Source: Gimesia chilikensis
GTDB lineage: Bacteria > Planctomycetota > Planctomycetia > Planctomycetales > Planctomycetaceae
DNA length: 64,000 bases
Assembly: GCF_008329715.1 (NCBI RefSeq)
Contig: NZ_VTSR01000004.1
Location: 124,001 to 188,000 of the forward strand
Reading direction: 5' to 3'
Below, in pieces: positions 24,306 to 34,291 of the stretch. The stretch's first letter is position 1, and each line of letters begins with the position of its first letter. Both the position numbers and the translations under genes were made by a program. The notes beneath the pieces were generated by a model. That model did not search any database. It had not been told where the DNA came from and was given only the letters and a program-made list of their open reading frames with translations.

Positions 24306-25345
24306 GGTGCAGCACCTTCCTGGTTGCGGGTTCGATCATAGGATGCTTCGGCTTCCCACTCCCGCGCCGCCTGTTCTGCTTTGATTAAGTCAAGCTGCTT
24401 TCGCTTTTTTTCTGTGCGCATGAGAACCAGAACCACTGCGGGAAGAAGTGCGACAGTCGATACCAGCATCCAGGTGTTTTTAGATGATGTTGGCATTTCC
24501 AGTCGCTGAATGAACAGAAAGCTGACAAGCAAGACTCCCCAACAACCCATTAGGACGAATACCCCTCTGTTTTCCTTATCGGCGATAAGTCGTTTTTGAA
24601 TACGTCCTTCCCTTGGAGTCACTGTTTTAAACATGAACCAGAACATAAGACAGAGCACAGGCAGGATGAACAGCGCGAAATCATGGTGTGTGAATACGGC
24701 AACGATTCCTGCGACAGTGGAAACAAGAATTAAGGGAATGAGTATGCGATCATAGCGCTGTCGCGTAATCAGGATTTCATCCGGGCCGGGCAGCGGTACC
24801 ACCGTATGTTTCTCTGGTCTCAATCGGTTGGCTACATGCAGGCAGTACAACGGCCAGTTCTCCTGAATCGCTTCAGGAAAGACCTGACGAAAATAGTGGA
24901 TCAGCCAGACCTGGTCTTCACGGCTGAAATGACTCACAGTGAATGAGACCGTTTCACGGGGAGTCGTGTAAACACGTAACCCCATGGGGAACAGTCGCCA
25001 GCAGACTTTCTGCACCTCTGCGACATCGAGGACTTTACGAGAAAATATTCTTTGAACGGTGATGGTTCCCGGTTGAATCGTTAGTGAAACTTTTCGGTAT
25101 TTCAGCAACATCCAACAGGAGAGAATCGCAGGAACGCTCCATAACGTGACTGTAAACAGGATGACGAAAATATGACGATCCGGTGGCGTCGCCATTATCA
25201 TCAAACTACACCAGGCTATGCCGATAAGCGTAAAAAAGATCAGGGAAAACAACCCCCCATCGCGATAATCCTTTGGTGGGTGAAACGTCAGCGTTTCATT
25301 ATCAGGGGTAGGGGTTGATGCTTTATTCGCAATATCTACAATCAT
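24302..25345 (-). CDS. Membrane protein of unknown function, paralogue B
   Basis: A 347-residue protein from ATG 25345 (MIVDIANKASTPTPDNETLTFHPPKDY), chosen because it aligns with the start of the downstream paralogue; the frame is open to 25423. It has the same order: two helices, a PH-like strand region (VSLTIQPGTITVQRIFSRKVLDVAEVQKVCW), ILITRQRYDRILIPL and four helices. The shared ILITR(R/Q)RYDRI core is the best family marker. Function is unknown. It is followed with 4-base overlap by paralogue A. Confidence 0.66.
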   Translation of the reverse strand: MIVDIANKASTPTPDNETLTFHPPKDYRDGGLFSLIFFTLIGIAWCSLMIMATPPDRHIFVILFTVTLWSVPAILSCWMLLKYRKVSLTIQPGTITVQRIFSRKVLDVAEVQKVCWRLFPMGLRVYTTPRETVSFTVSHFSREDQVWLIHYFRQVFPEAIQENWPLYCLHVANRLRPEKHTVVPLPGPDEILITRQRYDRILIPLILVSTVAGIVAVFTHHDFALFILPVLCLMFWFMFKTVTPREGRIQKRLIADKENRGVFVLMGCWGVLLVSFLFIQRLEMPTSSKNTWMLVSTVALLPAVVLVLMRTEKKRKQLDLIKAEQAAREWEAEASYDRTRNQEGAAP

Positions 25346-25494
25346 AATTGACAGGCACTGTTTGAGTAGAATACCAGGCGGTCTCTTTGAATAGTGAAAC
25401 GCTGTTGGTCGTCCTTGGATCAATTATTCTGCCTGTGCTCAAGATATTCATAGAAATTAAATGAAAAACGTCAGTTTTGTTTTTTCAGATGAGT

Positions 25495-25869
25495 TCATTT
25501 TACGTTCCATCCACCAGCAAGCATCAGGACTAACAGGTAACCCCACACGGGAGACGTAAACAGAACAACGGCACTGACGACGATGAGGGAGACTGTGATT
25601 CTGGATGAGCGATGCTTATGATAGGCTAGGTAGATTCCCCCTCCCCAGATGATGATGAACAGCAGGGGCAGCAGACGAAACAGGTAAACCATAAACCGCC
25701 CTTGAGGAAAGAATGGCCTCAGTAGATAGGGGAGTCCGAACAACACGAAAGCACCACCGATCAAGGTCGCCAGGAGTAATCCTCCAGACCAGAATGCTAT
25801 AATCTGCCAGGGGAATGTCGTGCTTATATTTGATTTATCTATGTCTGCAGAATGCTCAGATCGATTCAT
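25495..25869 (-). CDS. Small four-helix membrane protein
   Basis: A 124-residue protein from ATG 25869, which has AGGGTG four bases upstream; the in-frame TTG at 25884 is less likely. Helices: WQIIAFWSGGLLLATLIGGAFVLFGL, FMVYLFRLLPLLFIIIWGGGIYLAY, ITVSLIVVSAVVLFTSP and VWGYLLVLMLAGGW. It lies 149 bases upstream of paralogue B in the same direction, so it may belong to the same unit. No family is recognised. Confidence 0.6.
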   Translation of the reverse strand: MNRSEHSADIDKSNISTTFPWQIIAFWSGGLLLATLIGGAFVLFGLPYLLRPFFPQGRFMVYLFRLLPLLFIIIWGGGIYLAYHKHRSSRITVSLIVVSAVVLFTSPVWGYLLVLMLAGGWNVK

Positions 25870-25954
25870 GGAACACCCTTTCAAAATGAATCAGCAGAAT
25901 TGTAACAAACTCTGCTGATTCACAGGAATTAATTCTTATGCCGGACTTCTTGAG

Positions 25955-26545
25955 ATGCAGCTACTGATCCGAATGCCCGACTCCCGGCAGATACTCCAGT
26001 TTATCGAGTCACAGGCACAGCAGGACTTTACCTATTCTCAGGTAGGAGCCACCCGCAACCAGTCGGCCCCTGCCGGATTCCGTGTCGATCACAATCGCAT
26101 CTGCCTGGGGCAGGGGGCAGTGGTTTATGAACAGGCAAAACAGGCCCTGACGGACTGGCAGCATTACCGCTTTGACTGGCTGCATCTGTATCGCCTCGAC
26201 GCACCGCCGGCCGCGGGACAGACCGTTGCCGCACTGGCGCATGTGCTGGGGATCTGGGTTCTGAATGCCTGTCGGATCGTTTACGTGCTGGAAGAAACAG
26301 AGCCCCTCACCCGCTTCGCTTTTGCCTACGGCACGCTTCCCGACCACGCCGAGTGTGGCGAAGAACGTTTCCAGGTAGAATGGCACCCCGATGATGATTC
26401 CGTGTGGTACGATCTCTATGCGTTTTCCCGACCAAATACGCTGCTCTCAAAAATTGCCTTGCCTTATGTCCGCAGCAAACAGAAACAGTTCGCCCGCGAG
26501 TCTCTGCAGGCCATGCACCAGGCCGTCACGAAAAAAACGAATTAA
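25955..26545 (+). CDS. DUF1990 family protein
   Basis: A 196-residue soluble protein. The DUF1990 pattern is visible: FTYSQVGATR near residue 25, then a hydrophobic GQTVAALAHVLGIWVLNACRIVYVLEE block, FAYGTLPDHAECGEERFQVEWHPDDDSVWYDLYAFSRP, and a C-terminal basic helix (RSKQKQFARESLQAMHQAV). The family has no established function. ATG 25955 is used; ATG 25973 is possible. It lies 92 bases upstream of the monooxygenase gene, in the same direction. Confidence 0.88.
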   Translation: MQLLIRMPDSRQILQFIESQAQQDFTYSQVGATRNQSAPAGFRVDHNRICLGQGAVVYEQAKQALTDWQHYRFDWLHLYRLDAPPAAGQTVAALAHVLGIWVLNACRIVYVLEETEPLTRFAFAYGTLPDHAECGEERFQVEWHPDDDSVWYDLYAFSRPNTLLSKIALPYVRSKQKQFARESLQAMHQAVTKKTN

Positions 26546-26637
26546 GCGCGGATTCCGGCTGTGGAACTGCTAAACTGGTTTCCGTAAAACTGTCAGGTCC
26601 GGTTGAGTCAATCCCAGATTGAGCAGAGGAACAGATT

Positions 26638-28275
26638 GTGAGTCACTCGCAGACACTACCATCACATACGCCGGTTTTGATTGTCGGAGCCGGACCGACG
26701 GGTCTTTCCCTGGCCATCGAACTGGTGCGGCGGAACGTTGAGTGTCTGCTCATTGACCGCAATCCAGCACCGCTCCCTTTCGACCGGGCCACCGTGATTC
26801 ACAGCCGCTCGCTGGAATGTTTCGAGACGATGGGGACTATCGACGAGTTCCTCGCACGCGGTCACATCATGCGGGGCTTCAATATCTTCGCCTTCGGTAA
26901 AAAAGTCGCTCAGACCAGTTTTGAAAGTCTGGAGTGCCGCCATCCCTATGACCTGAATCTCGCTGAGAATGAAACCGAAGAGATTCTCACCGCACGTCTG
27001 GAAAGCCTGGGAGGCCGGGTCTCTCGAGGCTGGTCACTGGAAGGACTGAACCAGACCGACACTGAAGTGACTGCCGCTCTCAAATCGGCAGAGGGAGTCG
27101 AAACAACGGTCACCGCCGACTGGCTGGTCGGCACCGATGGTATTCACAGTCGTGTCCGTGAATCGATCGGAGTGTCTGTCGCCGGTCATCAGTATCCGGC
27201 CCGCTGGGGTGTCGTCGACGGATATCTCCCCAATTGGCAACACGAACCGGACCGGGCCGCGATTCAGATCGACGCACCTGCCCTTAATCCGGTTCCTATG
27301 CCAGGGAATCGCTGGCGAATCTATTTCCGGGTTTTCGATGAAACCCAGACAGACCATCTGCTGGAACAGATCGACGCGGGGCTGGCTTCACTCTCTCCCG
27401 GAATCCGTTTGCAGGATCCGGACCAGCCGATGCTCTATCACACCTTTCGCCAGTTGAGTGCCCATTACCGATCCAGCCGGGTGCTTCTCGCAGGTGATGC
27501 CGCACATGCCTGCAGTCCCATTGAAGGGCATGGCATGAATACGGGCATTCAGGATTCCTTCAACCTGGGCTGGAAACTGGCGCACGTCATCAAGGGAGAA
27601 GCTGGCGACGGTCTGCTGAACAGCTACGAACTCGAACGCCGCCCCATTGCCAACGCAGTTGGTGTCTCGGGGGACGTTGCCGAAGAATTACGCACGATCC
27701 CCGACGAACCAGCGGCCGTCGAACGGGTGAAGCGTGCCTTGTGTGCGATGCTGCTCCCCGCCCGGGGACAACTGCAGGCAGCCGAGGCCGAAACCGAAAT
27801 CAGCTTTCACTATCGCGACAGTCCCCTGGTCCGCGGCTATCATGCCGCTGGAGCAACCGCACAACAGAACTGGCTCGGCCCCCGACCCGGCGACTGTCTG
27901 CCCGAAGCCGGTCCGCTGTTCCATCTCCAGACAGCCGCAACTCTCACGCTATTCGATTTGTTGAGATCAACCGGTCATCTGCTCCTCTGGCTGGCCACGG
28001 ATGAGTTAGAAGCACCCAATGCTCCTGATCTTGAATATGCTCTGCAGCCCGGTGATACCTGCGTTGTCATCTCCACAGCACTGCCGGAAAAGTTCGAACA
28101 TTCAGATTCTACTCGAGCCAAATGGTTAATTGATGAAACTGGTAGCGTCCATGCAAAACTGGGGATCATCGATCCCACCCTGTTCCTGATCCGTCCCGAT
28201 GGCCACATCGCTCTCCGCTGCGAGCCTCCCCAACTGGAACAGGTGACGGCTTACTATCAGCTTCTGCAGACATGA
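26638..28275 (+). CDS. FAD-dependent aromatic-ring monooxygenase
   Basis: A 545-residue flavoprotein of the phenol-hydroxylase / PHBH-like class A family. Motifs: VLIVGAGPTGLSLAIELVRR (dinucleotide-binding, from residue 13), GTDGIHSRVRESIG (DG motif) and LAGDAAHACSPIEGHGMNTG (GD motif, FAD ribityl contact), then DSFNLGWKLAHVIKG. The C-terminal 150 residues form the thioredoxin-like extension of this class (DPTLFLIRPDGHIALRCE). The GTG start at 26638 has AGAGGA seven bases upstream. The substrate is probably an aromatic or polyketide-like compound, but context gives no clue. Confidence 0.92.
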   Translation: MSHSQTLPSHTPVLIVGAGPTGLSLAIELVRRNVECLLIDRNPAPLPFDRATVIHSRSLECFETMGTIDEFLARGHIMRGFNIFAFGKKVAQTSFESLECRHPYDLNLAENETEEILTARLESLGGRVSRGWSLEGLNQTDTEVTAALKSAEGVETTVTADWLVGTDGIHSRVRESIGVSVAGHQYPARWGVVDGYLPNWQHEPDRAAIQIDAPALNPVPMPGNRWRIYFRVFDETQTDHLLEQIDAGLASLSPGIRLQDPDQPMLYHTFRQLSAHYRSSRVLLAGDAAHACSPIEGHGMNTGIQDSFNLGWKLAHVIKGEAGDGLLNSYELERRPIANAVGVSGDVAEELRTIPDEPAAVERVKRALCAMLLPARGQLQAAEAETEISFHYRDSPLVRGYHAAGATAQQNWLGPRPGDCLPEAGPLFHLQTAATLTLFDLLRSTGHLLLWLATDELEAPNAPDLEYALQPGDTCVVISTALPEKFEHSDSTRAKWLIDETGSVHAKLGIIDPTLFLIRPDGHIALRCEPPQLEQVTAYYQLLQT

Positions 28276-28392
28276 AATCGCCATGATTAACGCGAATTGA
28301 TTTGTTTCGGTTCAGGGGTGACAATTCCAGTGCCGTCAGCTATTTTGAATCCCTGATTCATTGAACAGACTTTCTGCTGAGGAACCACTGCG

Positions 28393-29631
28393 ATGTCATT
28401 TAAGCGATACTCCCTGGGATTACTGCTACTGTTATTTGTCAGTTCATTTGCCCTGGCACGGGAACCTGAAACTACACTGGTTCCGCAGGATTGGGACCCT
28501 GTCCAGGCGGGAAATCAGGTGATGCAACGTCTGGTGAGGGTGACTGGCAAAGAAGTCAAAGGTGCCCACGATGCCGAAATGGTGCTGACGGGCAATCGTG
28601 CTTACATCGTGGCTGAAGTCAACGACACCCGTGCCGGGGAAAGTGCAGGCTGGCCGGAAATCTACTGTGCCCTGTCGATCGTCAACCTCAAGACGCTCGC
28701 CCTTGAGAAAGTCATCCCCTTCGCCCGCAGCGAACAGGCATTTCAAAATGCCACACTGCCCGTAGGCGCCTGTTTTGTACCCCGCATATTACAGTTGAAT
28801 GAGCACACGCTGCGCTGCTACTTCGCCAGCGAGCAACCAGGCAAACGACAGGCACAGACCTGGTATCGCGATTTTAATCTGCAAACGCAGAGTTTCGCTG
28901 ATACCATCCACAAAGCAAAACTGAAGACCGCCGCGGGAAGATTCGATATGCAGCCCCAATATTTTCACGCGGACGCGGCGGCACAGGGATTCGATAAGAA
29001 AGCGAAAGATTTCGGACTCTATCTGTTTGATTCGTTTAAAGAGTTCGACGGACAGACCTATGTCGCGATTAATAATTTTCCAGGCAAGCAGAACGCGCTG
29101 GCGAAGATCAATCCAGACTGTGATACGTTTGAAATCATCGGGCACTATAACGAACCACAATCAGTGGCGCTCAGTGAGTCTGCGGTAAATCGCCTGCCGG
29201 ACGGTTCCTGGATGGCAATCTGTCGCAACGATGGCGGCAAGCGGAATTACTATTTCACCACCAGCGCAGACGGGCGAAAGTGGAGTGTCGGTCAACAACT
29301 CCCCTTCGTTCCAAATGGAACGAATTCCAAACCGACGTTCGACCGGTTTGGCGATACCTACTACCTCGGCTGGCAGGAAGCCACAAAAATCGACGGCGTC
29401 ACGCGGAGTGTCTTCAATATCGATATTTCACGAGACGGGAAAACCTGGGAACGCAAATACCGTTTTGAGACGCCTCACTCCTTTCAGTATCCTGCTTTTT
29501 GTGAGTACGACGGAGCGATCTGGCTGGCAGTCACCCAGGGAGATCATTCGCCCAGTCGCAAAGAACGTATCATGTTTGGCAAGCTGGAAGACAGCGGCGC
29601 ATCGCTCTCCAAAGTGGATCGCAAGCAGTAA
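28393..29631 (+). CDS. Secreted sialidase-like (BNR/Asp-box) protein
   Basis: A 412-residue protein with signal peptide (LGLLLLLFVSSFALARE). Two Asp-box-like turns, TTSADGRKWSVG and DISRDGKTWERK, and repeats of strand pairs suggest a six-bladed sialidase-like propeller, as in exo-alpha-sialidase family proteins of planctomycetes. Catalytic residues cannot be identified with confidence, so it may bind or cleave glycans. It ends 6 bases before the convergent cytochrome gene. Confidence 0.75.
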   Translation: MSFKRYSLGLLLLLFVSSFALAREPETTLVPQDWDPVQAGNQVMQRLVRVTGKEVKGAHDAEMVLTGNRAYIVAEVNDTRAGESAGWPEIYCALSIVNLKTLALEKVIPFARSEQAFQNATLPVGACFVPRILQLNEHTLRCYFASEQPGKRQAQTWYRDFNLQTQSFADTIHKAKLKTAAGRFDMQPQYFHADAAAQGFDKKAKDFGLYLFDSFKEFDGQTYVAINNFPGKQNALAKINPDCDTFEIIGHYNEPQSVALSESAVNRLPDGSWMAICRNDGGKRNYYFTTSADGRKWSVGQQLPFVPNGTNSKPTFDRFGDTYYLGWQEATKIDGVTRSVFNIDISRDGKTWERKYRFETPHSFQYPAFCEYDGAIWLAVTQGDHSPSRKERIMFGKLEDSGASLSKVDRKQ

Positions 29632-29637
29632 CCGGAG

Positions 29638-32600
29638 TCAAGGCTTGGGCACCCGATTGATCGTCCAGTAAACCTCTTCAGCAAACGGTTCACCGGACTC
29701 TGCTTTGAGATTCAACTTGAGATACACCTGATTTACCGGTTTCAAATCAGGCACCATTAGTTTCACGCTCTTCCCGTCTGCGGAGAGCAGGGCACGCTTG
29801 ATGTTCAGCTTGTCTTTTCCGGGACGATCGGTCGCAGGAGAAAACATGTCTGATCCGTATTCGGGTCGCCAGTGGTAATTCCACTGCTCGGCGAAGTAGG
29901 ATTTAAGATCCGAGGCACTCTTCGGATCGAGTGGGAAGCTGAAGTCAATCCGCAGACCGTCTGCTTCCACCTGGCAGTCCGTCACCATCGATAAAGGTTT
30001 GCCAGTGTATCGTAGCCTCTGAATCCCCTGGTCACGGAGACCTCTGCGTCCCCCGCCGTTCCAGCCGTCCAGACCAACCGCATAAACCTGACCGTCCGCC
30101 GGGTTGACGCGAGCCCGGTGGATACCCGTGCTGAAGTGAAAGGGGAGCTTAATGATTGCCGCCTGGCTCACATCCTCGAAATCCTGCAGCATCAGATAAT
30201 ACATCCAGCCTTTACCAAAGCTGGTGTGTAACAGACGTCCTGACAACGGTCCCCAGCGGGGATCATCTACCCACAGCTGGCCTCCTGAGGAATTGTCGTA
30301 GTCCTGAGGCATCCAGATCAATGGTTGATCGAATGTTTTCGGGGGAATCACTTTGCGATGATCGATCCGTCCTCCATCGGGGGCCCAGTTCTTCCCACCT
30401 GCGTGAGTCTGAACGTAGCCATAAAAACCGCCCGGCTTGACGAGGCTGATCTTCGAAGCGGGGATCCAGTTCCCCTGGTTGTCACTCACGGTCATCCGGT
30501 CATCGGGCAGCATGCCCATCCCATTGGGAGTCCGAAATCCGGTACAGACAACGTCCCGCTGCTTGCCATCGGGAGAGACTTTAATCACCGCCCCCGGCAA
30601 GGCATAACTCGTGTATTGACCACACTTCGTGTAATAGAAATTGCCTTGCGAATCGGTCTGAAGATCGAAGTTAAAAGAGTGGAAGAATCGAGAGACATCG
30701 GTGTCTGCAGAGAAGCTCTCATAGAAATCGGCTTCGCCATCCTGGTTCAGATCGTGCAGTCGCGTCAGACGGTCCTTGCAGGTTACATAAATCAGATCAT
30801 CGACCACCTTGATGCCGAAGGGTTCGTAGAGTCCTCCCGCGAAGCGCTTCCATTTCAGCTTCAGGAGACCTTGATCGAGACCGGAAACGATCCAGATATC
30901 ACCCCCATGCGTGGAAACCACCATCCGTCCATCCGGAAAGAAATCGAGGGCCGAAGTCCGAAACCAGGTATTCCAGGGCGTCTCACGCGGAATAGTGATC
31001 GTATCCAGGGCATAAGCGCCCGTTTCCAGACCCGGATAACCGACGGTGGTCAGGATGTCGGGCCAGTTGGCTTTTCCTCCATGAATCAGGGACCGGGGAT
31101 CGGTCACTTCTGTCTGCTCCGCTTCCCGGATCAGGGTTTGTGCCGCATCATAATCTGCCTCCTCTTTACCCATGAAGCAGCTGATCTCAATCAGCCGCGA
31201 TTCCTGGTCGGCTGGAATCGAAAGCACGAAACGCTGTTTATCGTCGACATGCCAGGTCATCCCCTTTATGTCTCCCCGGACGGCGCTGGCCGCAAACGTT
31301 CCCGTCTCAAGCTGCCCGCAAAAGGCGAGTGTACCGGTAGCGTCTTGTGTGCGTTCCATTGAACTCTGGTTTCCCGGGCCAGCAATGAAGGCTACAGCAT
31401 CGGGAATCTGAGGTGTTGCGGTGGACAGCACCAGTCCCTTCCCGGGACCGATTCGCAGGCTATGCCGGACCGCGGTTTTACCCGGGATCGCCTGGGGAAG
31501 TTCCAGAATTTCCCGGTCATCGATGGCATACGAGAGCACCAGCTGATTTTCATGCACGTAGTGACCGTGATATCGCAACCACTCAGCGGGCAGCGGTCCA
31601 CGGGGACGTAATTTCTCACGAGAATAATCGAGCGTTCCGTCATGTCCCCACTGCCAGCCAGCCAGGCCGGCGAGTTGCTTGCCCTCTGGTTCAGGAACTC
31701 CTTCGCCACGCCCCCGGATATGCTGGGTTTCACTCAAATCGAGAAATCCGTCCTGCCAGAGTCCCGCCTGATTCAAAGTATGCAAATCATAGGAGATCGT
31801 CGTTTCTGCATTCAGCTTAACGGTCAACGCGCTGGTGGTGATTCGGGAGAGCTGCGAAGCGAGGGCCGGCCCGAAGTCACGTTCGATCTCCAGATCAAAC
31901 TCTCCGGATTCCGTACCCGGGGGGAGCTGCTTGAGATAGTCGGGCGTCACACGTTGATAGGCGGGGTTCCCCGGTTTCATGAACTTTTCGCGGATGTAGT
32001 GCACGACCTGGTAGCGTTCTTTGGGGCTCAGATGCTGCATCGGGCCCATCAGACCGTTTCCTTTTGAGAGCGTGAGAAACATCCGATAGGGGTCCGCACC
32101 GAATTTGAGCGGCTGTGTCTCGAAGGCCCGGGCGGTGGGAAGCGAAGGCGTATTGCCGTCCACACCGTGACAGTTCTTGCACAGTCCGTGGTAGATACGT
32201 TCCCCCTCGGCAAAATCACGCTGGTTCATCCTCTTGAGGATTCCTGCATGATCGAGGTTTTGGGTATCGTCTTTAACAATGAGTTCTTCCGCTGACGGCT
32301 TGAGTTCCGCTGCCCGTTGCGCACCGCCGCGGGCGATCTCAAAGACATAGCTGACCAGATCATAAAACTCGGCCTGATCGTGCAGTGTCGCCACGAGTCC
32401 CTCGGGCATCATCGACTTACTACCGCTGGTTCGTTCGTCGATGTCGTCCTTGGGGACGACAATTTCCTGACCCAGGTTGGCTGCGTCGCGGAGCACCAGA
32501 GCGTCAGGACGGTCCTCGGCAACCAGGCCGGAAATCAGCTTCCCTGCACTGGTGACGATGTTGACCGTTTCGAAGCCCTGCTTGATCTTGCGGGACGGGA

Positions 32601-32904
32601 AGAGAATCGATTCAACCAGGTTTTCATCGCTGGCGTTTTGGTCTGCCTTGGTCAGGTCGGGACCGAGGGGAGTTGCGTTGGCGCCACTGTCGTGGCATTT
32701 GATACAGGCGGCGACCGATTTATAGAAGACCAGTGCCCCTCGCTCCGGATTCCCGCGCAGTCGGGCTGCCTGTGCCAGCCTGTTTAAGGGGGCCTGCTGG
32801 AGCTGTTGCTCCAGGGAACTCGACGGTTCCTGAGAGAAGCTCAGGGTAGGAAACGCACAACAGAGCAGGCAAACCAGGAATGGCAGACGCACAAGAGCTT
32901 TCAT
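29638..32904 (-). CDS. PVC-type di-heme cytochrome / beta-propeller protein
   Basis: A 1088-residue secreted protein with signal peptide (LPFLVCLLCCAFPTLSFSQ). The first heme site is CIKCH (C67-C70-H71) inside the typical HDSGANATPLGPDL context, followed by the PVC cytochrome motif (LVESILFPSRKIKQGFETV). The second heme site, CKNCH (C242-C245-H246), lies in a cytochrome-c domain up to about 320. The rest (DUF6797-like region, then propeller with FRTSALDFFPDGRMVVSTHGGDIW and GFRTPNGMGMLPDDRM) resembles membrane-bound dehydrogenase-type proteins of the phylum. The likely place is the periplasm, with a role in sugar or alcohol oxidation coupled to electron transfer; the substrate is unknown. Confidence 0.88.
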   Translation of the reverse strand: MKALVRLPFLVCLLCCAFPTLSFSQEPSSSLEQQLQQAPLNRLAQAARLRGNPERGALVFYKSVAACIKCHDSGANATPLGPDLTKADQNASDENLVESILFPSRKIKQGFETVNIVTSAGKLISGLVAEDRPDALVLRDAANLGQEIVVPKDDIDERTSGSKSMMPEGLVATLHDQAEFYDLVSYVFEIARGGAQRAAELKPSAEELIVKDDTQNLDHAGILKRMNQRDFAEGERIYHGLCKNCHGVDGNTPSLPTARAFETQPLKFGADPYRMFLTLSKGNGLMGPMQHLSPKERYQVVHYIREKFMKPGNPAYQRVTPDYLKQLPPGTESGEFDLEIERDFGPALASQLSRITTSALTVKLNAETTISYDLHTLNQAGLWQDGFLDLSETQHIRGRGEGVPEPEGKQLAGLAGWQWGHDGTLDYSREKLRPRGPLPAEWLRYHGHYVHENQLVLSYAIDDREILELPQAIPGKTAVRHSLRIGPGKGLVLSTATPQIPDAVAFIAGPGNQSSMERTQDATGTLAFCGQLETGTFAASAVRGDIKGMTWHVDDKQRFVLSIPADQESRLIEISCFMGKEEADYDAAQTLIREAEQTEVTDPRSLIHGGKANWPDILTTVGYPGLETGAYALDTITIPRETPWNTWFRTSALDFFPDGRMVVSTHGGDIWIVSGLDQGLLKLKWKRFAGGLYEPFGIKVVDDLIYVTCKDRLTRLHDLNQDGEADFYESFSADTDVSRFFHSFNFDLQTDSQGNFYYTKCGQYTSYALPGAVIKVSPDGKQRDVVCTGFRTPNGMGMLPDDRMTVSDNQGNWIPASKISLVKPGGFYGYVQTHAGGKNWAPDGGRIDHRKVIPPKTFDQPLIWMPQDYDNSSGGQLWVDDPRWGPLSGRLLHTSFGKGWMYYLMLQDFEDVSQAAIIKLPFHFSTGIHRARVNPADGQVYAVGLDGWNGGGRRGLRDQGIQRLRYTGKPLSMVTDCQVEADGLRIDFSFPLDPKSASDLKSYFAEQWNYHWRPEYGSDMFSPATDRPGKDKLNIKRALLSADGKSVKLMVPDLKPVNQVYLKLNLKAESGEPFAEEVYWTINRVPKP

Positions 32905-33230
32905 CGAGTCGCTTTCTTCTGGCTGGTGTAGAGTTCCGGCGGGTCAGCAAAATCGCAGAACTCTATCTTAAAAGCGACAGTCAGAACAATCCAGAATAGA
33001 ACGGATTTACGCCAGGGAAATCCGCTGTTCGCCTGCATGGGATGTGTTCACAGTGGAACACCGGCAGAAGAGAGTCGAAGAAAAAAATAGTGCCAGGAAC
33101 CCCTCTGGGACAGGCTAAGCAGGCTGCAGACTCGATCTCGGAACTCGAAGCTGCAGTCGCCCCCAAGGAGCACACCATATGTCTCAAATTGATTCCCGGC
33201 ACATTTGCTGTTTACACAGCTGAGATTAAC
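32905..33230. other. Intergenic region, no gene recognised
   Basis: These 326 bases lie between two minus-strand genes. The reading frame at 33042-33272 lacks family features and codon bias and overlaps the next gene, so it is not accepted. I see no repeat or RNA. Confidence 0.45.
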
Positions 33231-33890
33231 TTACAAGGCTGGATCTTTCTTACGTTGCGCTCCTGGGTTTAAGCGATTCTGAACTTTAGCCAGAACGGCA
33301 GTCTGCTCCTCAGAGTCGAGAGACCCATCCTGATTTGAATCCAGAGCACGGAACATCCGCTGCAGTGAAGGAGGAACTTCGTTGCGACTGATGATCTGGT
33401 CCCGGTTGCGATCGAGTTGTCGAAAGATCGTCTCATTCAGACCGATTCCCGTTGCATTGGAGCGGCCGCTGAGAATTTTGGCCCGGTCGATCACAGCCAG
33501 TTGTTCCTGTCGGTTTAAGACTCCGTCACCGTTTGCATCAGCACCATTTAAACGGCTCTGTAATGGCGCGGGTACTTCATTGGCTGAAATCATGCCATCC
33601 CTGTTCCGATCCATCGACATCAACATCTGGGTGACCACTTCGACTGCATCCGTTGCAGACTGGTCCGTGGTAAGGTTGCCTCCTCTCATCATCATCTGCA
33701 TCTGACTTCCACCGCCGGAAGCTCCACCACCGCCTCCCTGGCACTGGCCGCCTCCCTGACCCATCTGCATCCCGCCACCACCGCCACGCGGACCGCCACC
33801 ACCACGACCACCTCCGCCCCGTTGGGCAAAGGCGTCGCTGGCAAACAGCAGCAACGCAAACAAAGTGAGAAATGTACTGAGGTTTCGCAT
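33231..33890 (-). CDS. Secreted EF-hand protein with glycine-rich linker
   Basis: A 219-residue protein from ATG 33890. A signal peptide (LSTFLTLFALLLFASDAFAQ) is followed by a Gly-rich low-complexity segment (RGGGGRGGGGPRGGGGG and more). Then come four EF-hand calcium loops in two pairs: DRNRDGMISANE, DANGDGVLNRQE, DRNRDQIISRNE and DSNQDGSLDSEE. The third loop lacks Gly at position 6 (Q instead), so it may bind weakly. Calcium binding is strongly suggested; partner and role are unknown. The gene stands alone. Confidence 0.85.
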   Translation of the reverse strand: MRNLSTFLTLFALLLFASDAFAQRGGGGRGGGGPRGGGGGMQMGQGGGQCQGGGGGASGGGSQMQMMMRGGNLTTDQSATDAVEVVTQMLMSMDRNRDGMISANEVPAPLQSRLNGADANGDGVLNRQEQLAVIDRAKILSGRSNATGIGLNETIFRQLDRNRDQIISRNEVPPSLQRMFRALDSNQDGSLDSEEQTAVLAKVQNRLNPGAQRKKDPAL

Positions 33891-34291
33891 AAGCAGGTTC
33901 CCCCTTATCGGACTCAAAGTGTCGAAATAAAAAACAGCTGGCCCGATACCGTTGAAACGCGTTTTAATCAGTGCCCTTCACAGGTGCTCCATGGGGGCTG
34001 CCTGACAGAATCAGTTGGAGGATGGAATCGATCAGAAAGAATTCTGAACTCTAAATAATGAATATATATAAAGTTATGAAATGTATGTTTTCCGGGACTG
34101 AGCGAAAGGTCCCTTCATTAACCATCAACGGGGAACCCCTCCTCATAACTACCGGCATTATGAAAAAAAACTGGGATTGCAAGCATTTCGTCTGCACGAG
34201 ATAAATAGAGCTAGATGTGTATTTTGGCGTATAATGGAATCAGACGCCTGAGATGTGTTTCAAAGCGCTGGTCACATAAAGGGTCAAGGAT
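33891..34291. other. 401-base intergenic region with -10 element and hairpin
   Basis: TATAAT (34230-34235) lies 57 bases before the next ATG and is a plausible -10, with no good -35. A GGGAC/GTCCC hairpin with a 10-base loop lies near 34096-34115. No gene is seen. Confidence 0.4.

Noticed and set aside
30325..31362. 345-codon plus-strand frame
   Set aside because: Antisense to the well-supported cytochrome/propeller gene and without family features.
33042..33272. 76-codon frame in the 33-kb gap
   Set aside because: Overlaps the EF-hand gene and shows no coding character.
33655..33870. Glycine-rich repeat as CRISPR or satellite
   Set aside because: It is in-frame Gly codons of a secreted protein, without spacers.
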